Source of the DNA: Microlunatus antarcticus
GTDB lineage: Bacteria; Actinomycetota; Actinomycetes; Propionibacteriales; Propionibacteriaceae
Assembly: GCF_014193425.1 (NCBI RefSeq)
Contig: NZ_JACHZG010000001.1
Coordinates: 2,666,001 to 2,730,000, forward strand
Reading direction: 5' to 3'
DNA: 64,000 nt
The notes under the pieces are model-generated. The model saw nothing but the letters and a program-made list of their open reading frames with translations, ran no database searches and was not told the origin of the DNA. Positions within the stretch are counted from its first letter, which is position 1. Each line of letters starts with the position of its first letter. Of the stretch, positions 1 to 8,056 are shown one piece after another. The translations under genes and the position numbers were made by a program.

Positions 1-1
1 G

Positions 2-745
2 CTCCTGCACGTCGCCGGTGTCATCCAGGTCGGCCCCCTGGCGTCGCTCAGCCGCGAGGACTTCCGCGAAGCGATCGACATCATGCTGTGGGGCCCGATC
101 AACACCGCGCTGGCGATCTCGCCGCTGATGGTGAAGCGTGGCCACGGCCGGATCGGCGTCGTCACCTCGGTCGGTGGCCTGATCCCCGCGCCGCACCTGC
201 TGCCGTACAGCACGGCGAAGTTCGGCGCGACCGGCTTCGCCCGCGGGCTGCGGTCCGAGCTCGCCGGGACCGGGGTCACCGTGACCACGGTCGAGCCCGG
301 CCTGATGCGGACGGGCTCGCACCTCAACGCGCAGTTCGTCGGCGACCAGGGCGCGGAGTTCGCCTGGTTCTCCTCGGCCGACAACATCCCGCTGCTGTCC
401 ATGGACGCCGACCGGGCCGCCGCGCAGATCGTCGGTGCCGTCCTGGCCGGCCGGGCCGTCGTGCAGCCCACACCGCTGGCCAAGGTGGCGCAGCGGGTCG
501 ACGCCCTCGCCCCCAACGCGACCGCCTTCATGCTGGGCGTCGTGACGCGGCTCCTCCCCGACGCCCCGACGTCGTCGACGGTGCACGAGAAGATCCCCGG
601 CCACCAGGCCCAGGACCGCCTGAGCCCCAAGGCCCGGGCCCAGGTGGACAGGCTCACCACGCTGGGCCGCCGCGCGGCCGGACGTCTGAACCAGTCGTTC
701 CGCGACACGGGCGAGGTCACCCCGGAGCCGACCGTCCTGCGCTGA
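2..745 (+). CDS. SDR family NAD(P)-dependent oxidoreductase, 5' truncated
   Basis: This is the C-terminal 247 residues of a short-chain dehydrogenase/reductase; the gene begins outside the window because the frame stays open to base 2. The usual NNAG segment appears as HVAG, and the catalytic YxxxK appears as YSTAK with a preceding TSVGG serine region. The N-terminal Rossmann glycine motif is therefore missing only because of the window edge. After the core there is an unusually long polar C-terminal tail of about 100 residues. The substrate cannot be told. The gene ends 48 bp before a convergent TetR gene. Confidence 0.85.
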   Translation, partial: LLHVAGVIQVGPLASLSREDFREAIDIMLWGPINTALAISPLMVKRGHGRIGVVTSVGGLIPAPHLLPYSTAKFGATGFARGLRSELAGTGVTVTTVEPGLMRTGSHLNAQFVGDQGAEFAWFSSADNIPLLSMDADRAAAQIVGAVLAGRAVVQPTPLAKVAQRVDALAPNATAFMLGVVTRLLPDAPTSSTVHEKIPGHQAQDRLSPKARAQVDRLTTLGRRAAGRLNQSFRDTGEVTPEPTVLR

Positions 746-793
746 GCCCGTCGACCACGGACGCGCTGCGACAGCCCGCCCGTGGTCCCCGGC

Positions 794-1447
794 TCAGGCC
801 GGGTCGAGGTGCGTGAGCCCCGAGACGAGCCGGGTGACGATGTCGCCCGGCCACGGGAAGGACACCGTGCTCGCCCGCTGGTGGGCGAGCCCGTGGAGCC
901 CCAGCCACAGCGCGACCGCGTCGGCGGCGGGGTCGGTACTGGTCGCGACGCCCTCCGCGACGCACGCCTCGAGCGTGTCGGTCAGCATCCCCAGGGTCGG
1001 TCCGCCGAGCGACACCAGGTCGTTCTCGGTCAGGGCGCTCTGGCTCAGGTCGGGCATCCAGACCCCGCCGAACATCGTGCGGTAGCGGCCCGGGTGCTCG
1101 CTCGCGTAGTCCAGGTAGGCGTCGCTGAGCGCCCGCAGCCGGTTCCTCGGGTCGGTGCCGGCACCCGCCAAGGCCGCCTCCAGGGCTGCCTCCAGCTCCG
1201 CGAACGTCCCCCGGACGACCGCGAGCATGATCGACGGCTGGTCGGGGAAGTGCCGGTAGATCGACGGCGCCGCGACCCCCACGCGACGGGCGACCGAGCG
1301 GAGCGTCACCGCGTGCTCGTCCCCGGCCTCGTCGAGCAGCCCGGCCGCAGCCGCCACGATGTCGTCCCGGAGCCGCCCGCCCTCCCCACGCCGATTGCGC
1401 GTACGCGGGACGTCCGGGACCGGGGTCGTGGTGGTCGCGTTGCTCAT
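794..1447 (-). CDS. TetR/AcrR family transcriptional regulator
   Basis: This 217-residue protein has an N-terminal TetR helix-turn-helix around residues 25-70 (RSVARRVGVAAPSIYRHF) and a C-terminal ligand-binding region of the WHG/TetR_C_33 type. It is divergent from the MDR reductase at 1551, which is its likely target. A TAACCT -10 box at 1454-1459 on the minus strand ends 7 nt before the ATG at 1447, so the mRNA is probably leaderless. The inducer is not predictable. Confidence 0.9.
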   Translation of the reverse strand: MSNATTTTPVPDVPRTRNRRGEGGRLRDDIVAAAAGLLDEAGDEHAVTLRSVARRVGVAAPSIYRHFPDQPSIMLAVVRGTFAELEAALEAALAGAGTDPRNRLRALSDAYLDYASEHPGRYRTMFGGVWMPDLSQSALTENDLVSLGGPTLGMLTDTLEACVAEGVATSTDPAADAVALWLGLHGLAHQRASTVSFPWPGDIVTRLVSGLTHLDPA

Positions 1448-1486
1448 ACCGTCAGGTTACACCGCGAAACTTAAGGTCGTTAGCCC

Positions 1487-1544
1487 TTGCGGATCGATCG
1501 GTCAAGCCCGTATGTTTACAGCCGTAAGCACACCTTCCGATCGG
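1487..1544 (+). promoter_or_regulatory. Promoter and candidate TetR operators for the MDR gene
   Basis: A -35 TTGCGG (1487-1492) and a -10 TATGTT (1511-1516) lie 18 bp apart, with a start predicted near 1523. The palindrome GATCGATC (1492-1499) sits in the spacer. The imperfect dyad TTAC-AGCC-GTAA (1516-1527) overlaps the -10 box, and CCGATCGG lies at 1537-1544. Any of these could be the TetR site. Because the in-frame ATG at 1512 lies inside the -10 box, it argues for the downstream GTG at 1551 as the gene start. Confidence 0.55.
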
Positions 1545-1550
1545 AGCACC

Positions 1551-2597
1551 GTGAACGCCACCGCCCTTCTCGCCACCGAGGTCGTCCTGCCCGGCCTCGT
1601 CGAGCCCACCGGCCTCCAGGTCCGGACCCGCGAGCTCCCCGCTCCCGGCGCCGGCCAGGTCGTCCTCCGCATGGAGGCCACCGGCGTCAGCTTCGCCGAG
1701 CAGCAGATGCGGCGCGGCAAGTACTACGACCAGCCCGCCTTCCCCTTCGTCCCCGGCTACGACGTCGTGGGCACGGTCACCGCCGTCGGGCCCGGGACCG
1801 GCTCCGTCGTCGTCGGCGGCCGCTACGCCGCGGTGACGAAGACGGGCGGGTGGGCCAGCGACCTCCTGGTCGACGCCGTCGACCTGGTCGCCGTCCCGGA
1901 CGAGGTCGACGCCGCCGACGCGGAGAGCGTGCTCGTCAACGGCATCACCGCCTGGCAGATGCTGCACCGCAGCACCTCGCTGGCCGCGGGGTCGACAGTC
2001 GTCGTGCTGGGCGCCAACGGCGGGGTCGGGTCCACCCTCGTCCAGCTGGCGCGCCACGCCGGGCTCACCGTCATCGGCACCGCGGCGCCCCGCCACCACG
2101 ACGCCGTCCGGGCGCTCGGCGCCATCCCGGTGGACTACCGGGACCCCCAGCTCTATGACCGCATCCGGGCCCTGGCGCCGGACGGCGTCGACGCCGTGTT
2201 CGACCACGTCGGCGGACCCGCGCTCGCGCAGTCGTGGTCGATCCTGCGCCGCGGCGGGACGCTCGTCTCCTACGGCAGCGCCGCCACCAAGGACGACGCC
2301 GGCCGCTCCCAGCTGCCGGTCCTGAAGCTGTTCGTCCGGCTGACGCTGTGGAACCTCCTGCCCAACGGCCGCCGCGCCGGCTTCTACAACTTCTGGGCCG
2401 GCAAGCGCTTCCACGCCGCCGCCTTCCGAGCCCGCCTACGCGAGGACCTCACCCACGTCCTGCAGCTGGTCGCCGACGGCGTCCTCGTCCCCCAGATCGC
2501 CGCCCGTTTCCCGCTGGCCGACATCACGGCCGCGCTCGAGCTCGCCGAGTCGCGCACCGTCGCCGGCAAGGTCGTCATCCTCGGTGACGTCCGATGA
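1551..2597 (+). CDS. Medium-chain dehydrogenase/reductase (quinone-reductase-like)
   Basis: This 348-residue zinc-free MDR protein has a GroES-like N-terminal half and a cofactor-binding half with the motif VVLGANGGVGSTLVQLA, typical of NADPH:quinone reductase and enoyl-reductase relatives. The GTG at 1551 is preferred: GGAG lies at 1543-1546 and the only earlier ATG (1512) is inside the promoter. It is divergent from a TetR regulator, suggesting inducible detoxification of a quinone, enone or aldehyde. It overlaps the next gene by 4 bp (ATGA), so the two are translationally coupled. Confidence 0.85.
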   Translation: MNATALLATEVVLPGLVEPTGLQVRTRELPAPGAGQVVLRMEATGVSFAEQQMRRGKYYDQPAFPFVPGYDVVGTVTAVGPGTGSVVVGGRYAAVTKTGGWASDLLVDAVDLVAVPDEVDAADAESVLVNGITAWQMLHRSTSLAAGSTVVVLGANGGVGSTLVQLARHAGLTVIGTAAPRHHDAVRALGAIPVDYRDPQLYDRIRALAPDGVDAVFDHVGGPALAQSWSILRRGGTLVSYGSAATKDDAGRSQLPVLKLFVRLTLWNLLPNGRRAGFYNFWAGKRFHAAAFRARLREDLTHVLQLVADGVLVPQIAARFPLADITAALELAESRTVAGKVVILGDVR

Positions 2598-2962
2598 CGC
2601 ACCGGCTGGTCGCCGCGCCCGCCGACCTGACCGCCCGTCCGGTCCCGTGGTCAGCCGCCGTCTCCGCCGGAGCGGCCGCGGCCCTCGTCCTGGGCGGCTT
2701 CGCGCTGCTGGCCGTCGTCCCGGTCGTCACCACCGTCGTCATCACCTCGCGGCACCACCCGCTGCGGCCGTTGCGGTGGTGGGCCGCTGGGTTCGCCGCC
2801 GTCTACACCAGCGGGCTCGTGGCGTGGGCCGTCGGCCCCGACCGGGCCCCGAGCCTGACCAAGGACCTGCACCCCGTGCACGCCGCGCTGATCGTCGCGG
2901 CCGGGCTGGCGTACGTCGTCCGCTGGGCGATCGCCCGCTGGTCGGTCAACCGGGGTCGCTAG
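2594..2962 (+). CDS. Small membrane protein, unknown function
   Basis: This 122-residue protein has about three predicted membrane segments (roughly residues 22-48, 64-80 and 95-110) separated by short basic loops. The start codon overlaps the stop of the upstream MDR reductase, so it is co-translated with it and probably under the same TetR control. I recognise no family. Its 3' end overlaps the convergent HTH gene by 17 bp. Confidence 0.7.
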   Translation: MTHRLVAAPADLTARPVPWSAAVSAGAAAALVLGGFALLAVVPVVTTVVITSRHHPLRPLRWWAAGFAAVYTSGLVAWAVGPDRAPSLTKDLHPVHAALIVAAGLAYVVRWAIARWSVNRGR

Positions 2963-3950
2963 CCGCGACCAGCGCGTCGCCGACGGGCGTCCGGGTGTAG
3001 AGCACGGAACGTCCCGTCCGCGCCCGGCTCACGACGCCGGCGTCCCGCAGGGCCGCGAGGTGGTCACCCACGCCGCCCACGCTCAGGTGCAGCGTCGCGA
3101 CGAGCTGGGTGGTGGTGGCGGGTTCGTCGAGCGCCGCCAGCACCGCGGCCCGGGTCGGTCCGAGCAGGCGCGCGAGCCCGCCGGGAGCGCCGGACGGCGC
3201 GCGGCTCCACAGGGCGGCCACCCCCCGGGCGGGGTAGATGAGCACCGGCGGCCAGAGCGGCTCGAGCCCGTACGCGACCCGTGGCCAGACGAAGACCGAG
3301 GGCATCAGCAGCAGACCGCGCCCGCCGAGGTCGACGTCGTCCTCGTCCTCGTGGGCCCGCAGCTCGACGTGGCCGTCGGCGTAGCGGACGTCCGGGTGGA
3401 TGTCACGCAGCGCAGCGGCCCACCCGCCCCGGGAGAGGCGGCCGGCCCGGTGGACGACGTCGCGCTCGAGGATGGCCTGCAACTGCGGCCAGTCCGGCGC
3501 CAGGAGCCGCTCCCAGGCCACGGCCAGGACATCGGCGAGGTAGGTGGTGACGTCGTCACGTCCCAGCACCGACCGGAGCCGGGCCGAGGGCTCGGGCCCC
3601 CCGCGCAGGGCTCGGCTGATCTCCTCACGGGCCTGGTCGAGCGGGGTGGCCCGGACGTCGTCCAGCAGCTCGTGGATGGTCGACGCGACCCCGCGCGGCG
3701 GCGGGACCACGAAGTCGGCGCCCCAGCCCGGTGGCTGCAGGGCGAGCACCGCCTCGACGTCGGTCTCCCGGCGCAGCATGGCGAAGCGGTCCCGGGCGCG
3801 CACCACCCAGGGCTCGGCCGGACCGCGGCCGCGTCCCCGACCGGCGACGGCCCGCATCGCGTGCACGAGCTCCCACAGCGGCGAGACGGCGAAACGGGTG
3901 CGGGCCAGGTCGTCCGGACCCACCCCCAGCCGCAAGACCTTTCGTGCCAC
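2946..3950 (-). CDS. ArsR-like winged-helix regulator with long N-terminal domain
   Basis: This 334-residue protein has a winged helix at its C-terminus (LARLLGPTRAAVLAALDEP, then TTTQLVATLHLSVGGVGDHL), which is the ArsR arrangement. It follows a long N-terminal region like that of actinobacterial DUF5937 regulators. The GTG at 3950 is chosen because a TACTGT -10 box at 3957-3962 (minus strand) ends 7 nt before it. It is divergent from the MFS transporter at 3996, separated by only 45 bp, and probably controls it. Confidence 0.8.
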   Translation of the reverse strand: MARKVLRLGVGPDDLARTRFAVSPLWELVHAMRAVAGRGRGRGPAEPWVVRARDRFAMLRRETDVEAVLALQPPGWGADFVVPPPRGVASTIHELLDDVRATPLDQAREEISRALRGGPEPSARLRSVLGRDDVTTYLADVLAVAWERLLAPDWPQLQAILERDVVHRAGRLSRGGWAAALRDIHPDVRYADGHVELRAHEDEDDVDLGGRGLLLMPSVFVWPRVAYGLEPLWPPVLIYPARGVAALWSRAPSGAPGGLARLLGPTRAAVLAALDEPATTTQLVATLHLSVGGVGDHLAALRDAGVVSRARTGRSVLYTRTPVGDALVAASDPG

Positions 3951-3995
3951 GACGAAACAGTAGCCTCGGCCGCGCCGGCGGCGCAGGCTCGCCAC
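3951..3995. promoter_or_regulatory. Back-to-back leaderless promoters, HTH regulator / MFS transporter
   Basis: Two -10 boxes fit inside 45 bp: TACTGT on the minus strand (3962-3957) for the regulator and CAGGCT on the plus strand (3984-3989) for the transporter. Each ends 7 nt before a GTG start, so both mRNAs are predicted to be leaderless. The promoters' -35 regions must overlap the opposite transcription unit, so one bound regulator could silence both. Confidence 0.5.
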
Positions 3996-5252
3996 GTGAC
4001 CACGACCAGCACCTCCCCGCGCGTCCCCGAGCGCGGCGCGACCTACCGCGAGGTGTTCGCCGGACGCGAGGTCCGCGTGCTCTTCGGCGCCTTCCTGCTG
4101 CGCGCGCTCTCCACGACCACCGAGATCCTCGGGCTGTCCGTCCTCGTGCTCGCCACGACGGGCTCCGTCTTCTGGTCCGCGGTCGCGTACGGGATCGGCT
4201 TCACCCCCCAGCTCATCGGCGGGTCCCTCTTCACCTCGCTGGCCGACCGGCTGCCCGCCCGGACCCTGCTGGTCGTGGCCCTGCTCCTGCGGGCCCTGCC
4301 CGGGCTGCTCATCGGCCTGGTCCACCTGCCCGTCGCCGTCATGCTCGCCCTCGTCTTCGTCGTCGGGGCCTTCGACCCGGTGGGCAACGCGGCGACCGGG
4401 CGGCTGACCCGCACGCTGCTGACCGGTGACCGTTTCGTGGTCGGGCGCTCCCTCCTCAGCGCCGTCTCGTCGGTCGCGCAGGTCCTCGGGCTGGCCCTCG
4501 GCGGAGCGCTGCTGCTGGTGGTCTCGCCGCGCGGTCTGCTGCTGGTCTCCGGGGTCGCGCTGGTGATCGGCGCCGTGGTCGTCCGCACCGGGCTCGGCCA
4601 CCACCCCGTGACGCACGAGAACGTCCCCGGCGGCGCCGTCCGGGCCACCCTGCGCGGCAACCGCCGGCTGCTCGCCGACCCGGTCGTCCGCGGCCTGCTG
4701 CTCGCGCAGTGGGTCCCGACCTGGCTGCTGACCGGCGTCGAGGCCCTCGTGGTCGGCTACGTGGCCCACCGGGGCTGGACGACGAGCGGGGCGAGCCTGC
4801 TGCTCGCCGCCGTCCCGGTCGGGATGCTCGTCGGCGACGTCGCGGTCGGCCGGGGCCTGACGCCGCTCCGCCGCGAGCAGGTCACGCTCCCCCTGGCCCT
4901 GCTCGCCGGGCTCGCCCTCGTGCCCTGGGCCCTCGGCCTCCCGTACGCGGCCGTCGTCGCGCTCGCCGCGGTCGCCGGGGCCGGCTTCGCGTACCACATC
5001 GGGCTGCAACGGCGGTTCGTCGAGTCGCTGCCGGAGAGCGACCAGGGGCTCGGCTTCGGCCTGCTCTCCAGCGGCCTGATGGGCGGTCAGGGCCTCGGGC
5101 CGATCGCCGCCGGGGCACTCGCTGCCCTCCTCGGACCCGCGGTCGCCGTCGGTGCCCTCGGCGGGGTGTCGGTGCTGACGGTGGTCGCGCTGCGGCGCAC
5201 GTTCCGCGGTGACCGGGGACGACCCGGCGCCGACGAGCCCGCCAGGTCTTAG
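3996..5252 (+). CDS. MFS transporter
   Basis: This 418-residue protein has about 12 hydrophobic segments and resembles the DHA/macrolide-efflux type of major facilitator transporters. Cytoplasmic loops are basic (for example after GHHPVTHENVPGG). The GTG at 3996 follows a CAGGCT -10 box by 7 nt. Divergent pairing with an ArsR-like regulator suggests inducible efflux of a small toxic compound; the substrate is unknown. Confidence 0.85.
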   Translation: MTTTSTSPRVPERGATYREVFAGREVRVLFGAFLLRALSTTTEILGLSVLVLATTGSVFWSAVAYGIGFTPQLIGGSLFTSLADRLPARTLLVVALLLRALPGLLIGLVHLPVAVMLALVFVVGAFDPVGNAATGRLTRTLLTGDRFVVGRSLLSAVSSVAQVLGLALGGALLLVVSPRGLLLVSGVALVIGAVVVRTGLGHHPVTHENVPGGAVRATLRGNRRLLADPVVRGLLLAQWVPTWLLTGVEALVVGYVAHRGWTTSGASLLLAAVPVGMLVGDVAVGRGLTPLRREQVTLPLALLAGLALVPWALGLPYAAVVALAAVAGAGFAYHIGLQRRFVESLPESDQGLGFGLLSSGLMGGQGLGPIAAGALAALLGPAVAVGALGGVSVLTVVALRRTFRGDRGRPGADEPARS

Positions 5253-5301
5253 GCTCTGCCCACCCGCCAGGGCCGCAGGTGCGCTGGCGGCGGGAGGCAC
5301 C

Positions 5302-6771
5302 ATGACGACGCAGGACGACGACACCGTGACCGTGGTCGCACGCATCGACGCGTACGGCGGCGCCGAGCTGGTGTCGAACGGGTCACCCAGCCGCGCCCGC
5401 CTCGGCTCGATCGAGGACGCCCGCTCCTACGTCGGCCAGCACGCCCTCGACCTCGCCGCGCAGCTCGGCCGCGACGTGGTCCTCGACACCTCCGACCCGG
5501 CCGGGGCCTGGACCTTCGTGGCCCGCCCGGACGGCGCGATGGTCGAGACGGCCAAGAACCGGCCGGGCTCGGCGCCGACCACCTCCGCGCCGCCCGAGCT
5601 CGTCGAGCCGGCCGCAGCGCCGATCGCACCCCCGGACGCGGCGGCACCTGCGCCCTCGCCCTCGGCCGCACCGCCTCCTCCGGCACCCGCGGCGCCGCCC
5701 GGCAACGGGTGGTCCGGCCCCCAGCCGTGGACGCCGCCCGCGTCGGTGCGCCCCGCTGCCGCCGCCGCTCCGCTCGCGCCCCTGCCGCCGCCGCCCGCCC
5801 CGAGGCAGCCGCCGTACGAGGGACAGCCCCGCCGCGCGGCCCCCACGCTGGACGACCTCCTCGGCGGTCGCCCGGCCCCCGCGCCCGGTCCGGCGCAGGC
5901 CGGGTGGCAGGCCTTCGTGCGGAAGGCGACGTTCGGGTTGATCAAGCCCGGCCCCGGTCCGCTGGAGCTCCGCCACCGCGAGGCCGTCGCGACGATCCAG
6001 CGCTCGCTGCCGGGTCCGCGCACCGTCGTGGTCGTCAACCCCAAGGGCGGGGCGTCGAAGACGACGGCGGTCATGCTGCTGGCCGCCACGTTCGCGACGC
6101 TGCGCGGCGGCTACACCCTCGCCTGGGACAACAACGAGACCCGCGGCACGCTCGGCTGGCGCGCCGTCCCGGCCCGCCACACCAACACGGCCGTCGACCT
6201 GCTGGCCGACCTGGAACGGTTCCAACAGGTGCGCGGCGCCCGCGTCGGCGACCTCGACAACTACGTCCGTACGCAGGGGGCGGCCCAGTTCGACGTGCTC
6301 GCCTCGGACGAGGACCCGGCCGCGTCGGCCTCCATCGACGCGGACGCGTTCCAGCGGCTGCACGGAACACTCAGCCGCTTCTACCGGATCCTCGTGATCG
6401 ACACCGGCAACAACATGCGGGCGAGCAACTGGGAGGCCGCGATCGAGGCCGCCGACCAGCTGGTGATCGTGTCGACCATCCGTGAGGACACCGCCGCCAG
6501 CGCCGCCTGGCTGGTCGACGGGCTGCGGGCCAAGGGCCACGGCGACAAGGTCGAGCACGCCGTGACGATCCTGTCGGCGCCGGCCTCCTCGAACGACACC
6601 CTGCTCTCGTCGCGGCTGCACGACCACTTCGCCCAGCTCACCCGGGCCGTCGTCGACGTCCCGCACGAGCCGTCGCTGGTGGCCGGCGGCCCGATCGACT
6701 TCGCCGCCCTCTCGAAGCCGTCCCGCGACGCCTGGGTCCTGGCTACGGCGAAGGTGGCCGAGGGCCTCTAG
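5302..6771 (+). CDS. Orphan ParA/MinD-family ATPase with Pro/Ala-rich linker
   Basis: This 489-residue protein has an N-terminal domain of about 85 residues, then a Pro/Ala-rich linker (residues about 90-205), then a ParA/MinD ATPase. The deviant Walker A is PKGGASKTT near residue 247, and a Walker B-like ILVIDTGN follows. The ATG at 5302 has GGGAGG at 5292-5297. Such proteins occur with type VII secretion in actinobacteria, but no WXG100 or Ecc gene is nearby, and there is no parB or parS. A role in positioning or secretion is inference only. Confidence 0.8.
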   Translation: MTTQDDDTVTVVARIDAYGGAELVSNGSPSRARLGSIEDARSYVGQHALDLAAQLGRDVVLDTSDPAGAWTFVARPDGAMVETAKNRPGSAPTTSAPPELVEPAAAPIAPPDAAAPAPSPSAAPPPPAPAAPPGNGWSGPQPWTPPASVRPAAAAAPLAPLPPPPAPRQPPYEGQPRRAAPTLDDLLGGRPAPAPGPAQAGWQAFVRKATFGLIKPGPGPLELRHREAVATIQRSLPGPRTVVVVNPKGGASKTTAVMLLAATFATLRGGYTLAWDNNETRGTLGWRAVPARHTNTAVDLLADLERFQQVRGARVGDLDNYVRTQGAAQFDVLASDEDPAASASIDADAFQRLHGTLSRFYRILVIDTGNNMRASNWEAAIEAADQLVIVSTIREDTAASAAWLVDGLRAKGHGDKVEHAVTILSAPASSNDTLLSSRLHDHFAQLTRAVVDVPHEPSLVAGGPIDFAALSKPSRDAWVLATAKVAEGL

Positions 6772-6794
6772 ACCCCCGTACGCCCCGTTCCCCC

Positions 6795-6915
6795 GGCACA
6801 CCCTGCTCGCCCGGGTCGGCACACCCTGCTCGCGCGGGCATACCCCGCTCGCTCCGGCACACCCTGCAGGGTGTGCCGAGACGAGCAGGGTGTGCCGCGA
6901 CAAGGAAGGTGTGCC
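6795..6915. repeat. Array of a 15-16 bp unit in both orientations with a 22-bp perfect palindrome
   Basis: The unit GGCACACCCTGCTCGC occurs at 6795-6810 and 6818-6833, and a two-mismatch copy lies at 6837-6852. A fourth copy joins an inverted one to make the perfect palindrome at 6856-6877. Inverted copies follow at 6881-6896 and, shortened, at about 6906-6915. The array fills nearly the whole gap between the ParA-like gene and the dehydrogenase. It may serve as a terminator, a protein-binding array or an extragenic palindromic repeat family. Confidence 0.8.
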
Positions 6916-6944
6916 GACGCCGCCGAGCGCGACGCCTCGCTGGC

Positions 6945-6950
6945 TAGGGT
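6945..6950 (+). promoter_or_regulatory. -10 box of leaderless promoter
   Basis: TAGGGT ends 7 nt before the GTG at 6957, which would make the first transcribed base the start codon. There is no ribosome-binding site upstream of this GTG. Confidence 0.55.
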
Positions 6951-6956
6951 GAAGTC

Positions 6957-7871
6957 GTGACTGTCGTCTGCGTGCCCGATGCCGAAGCCGTCCAGCTGCT
7001 GGGTGACCTGCCCGAGGGGGTCGAGGTCGTCGTCTGGAACGGCGAGCCCGAGCGCCCGGAGCGGCTCGCGGAGACCGAGCTCTGGGTCCCGCAGGTCGAG
7101 GACTCCAGCGACCTCGAGAACAAGCTCGCAGCCATGCCGGACCTCAAGGTCATGCAGCTGCTGAGCGCGGGCGTCGAGGACGTGCTCGGCCAGATCCCGG
7201 ACGGCGTCCAGCTCTGCGACGCCCGCGGCGTCCACGGCGGGCCCGTCAGCGAGCTCGTGCTCGCGCTGATCCTGGCGACCTACCGCCAGATCCCGCACTT
7301 CGTCCGCGCCCAGGAACGTGGCGCCTGGGACGACGCCCAGGGCGAGGACCTGATCGGCAAGCGGGTGCTGGTCGTCGGCGCCGGCGACCTGGGCGAGCAG
7401 ACGGCCAAGCGGCTGGTCGGCTTCGACGCGAAGCCCGTGCTCGTGGCCCACTCCGCCCGTGAGGGGGTTCACGCCACGTCCGAGCTGCCGGACCTGCTCC
7501 CCGACGCGGACGTCGTCGTGCTCACCGTCCCGCTGACCCCGGCGACCGAGGGCATGGTGGACGCCGAGTTCCTCGCCGCGATGCCCGACGGCGCGCTGCT
7601 CGTGAACGTTGCCCGCGGCAAGGTCGTCGACACCGACGCCCTGCTGGCCGAGCTGACCGCGGGTCGCCTCCGCGCGGCCCTGGACGTCGTCGAGCCCGAG
7701 CCGCTGCCCGAGGGCCACCCCCTCTGGAGCGCGCCGAACGTGCTGATCACCCCGCACGCCGCCGGCCACGTCAAGGCGTCCGGTGCCCGCGCGTACGCCC
7801 TGGTCAAGGCTCAGATCGAGCGCTTCGTCCGCGGCGAGGACCTCGAGAACGTCGTCACCGGCGCCTACTAG
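6957..7871 (+). CDS. D-isomer-specific 2-hydroxyacid dehydrogenase
   Basis: This 304-residue NAD-dependent oxidoreductase is of the D-2-hydroxyacid family (hydroxypyruvate/glyoxylate or phosphoglycerate dehydrogenase-like). The Rossmann motif is VVGAGDLGEQTAKRL near residue 140. The family signature LVNVARGKVVDTDALL follows, with the active-site Arg. The catalytic Glu-His pair lies in EPEPLPEGHPLW and NVLITPHAAGH. The length suits a short family member without an ACT domain. It stands alone between a repeat array and a strong terminator. Confidence 0.9.
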   Translation: MTVVCVPDAEAVQLLGDLPEGVEVVVWNGEPERPERLAETELWVPQVEDSSDLENKLAAMPDLKVMQLLSAGVEDVLGQIPDGVQLCDARGVHGGPVSELVLALILATYRQIPHFVRAQERGAWDDAQGEDLIGKRVLVVGAGDLGEQTAKRLVGFDAKPVLVAHSAREGVHATSELPDLLPDADVVVLTVPLTPATEGMVDAEFLAAMPDGALLVNVARGKVVDTDALLAELTAGRLRAALDVVEPEPLPEGHPLWSAPNVLITPHAAGHVKASGARAYALVKAQIERFVRGEDLENVVTGAY

Positions 7872-7895
7872 GTCGGTTCGTCCCACCTGTCCCGG

Positions 7896-7963
7896 GTTTT
7901 TCACGTCCACGTGAAAAACTGGCGCCGACCACGGCAGATCTGCCGTGCTCAGCGCCAGTCTTT
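7896..7963. terminator. Compound bidirectional terminator
   Basis: Two stems lie side by side between convergent genes. The first is an 11-bp stem (7896-7906 with 7909-7919, 2-nt loop) flanked by T and A runs, so it works in either direction. The second is an outer 7-bp stem (7919-7925 with 7952-7958) enclosing the 18-bp perfect palindrome at 7930-7947 and followed by TCTTT. The two structures share base 7919. Confidence 0.75.
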
Positions 7964-8056
7964 CGTGGTCACCCGGCAGGACGACCGGCGCACCGACCCG
8001 TCGAGGCCGTATACACCCGTCGACATCCGTCGGCACCGCCCGGGGCGTCGGCGCCC

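Noticed and set aside
6795-6915. Peptide repeats encoded on the minus strand across the repeat array
   Set aside because: The open frame is only a by-product of the palindromic DNA repeats running into the antisense of two real genes.
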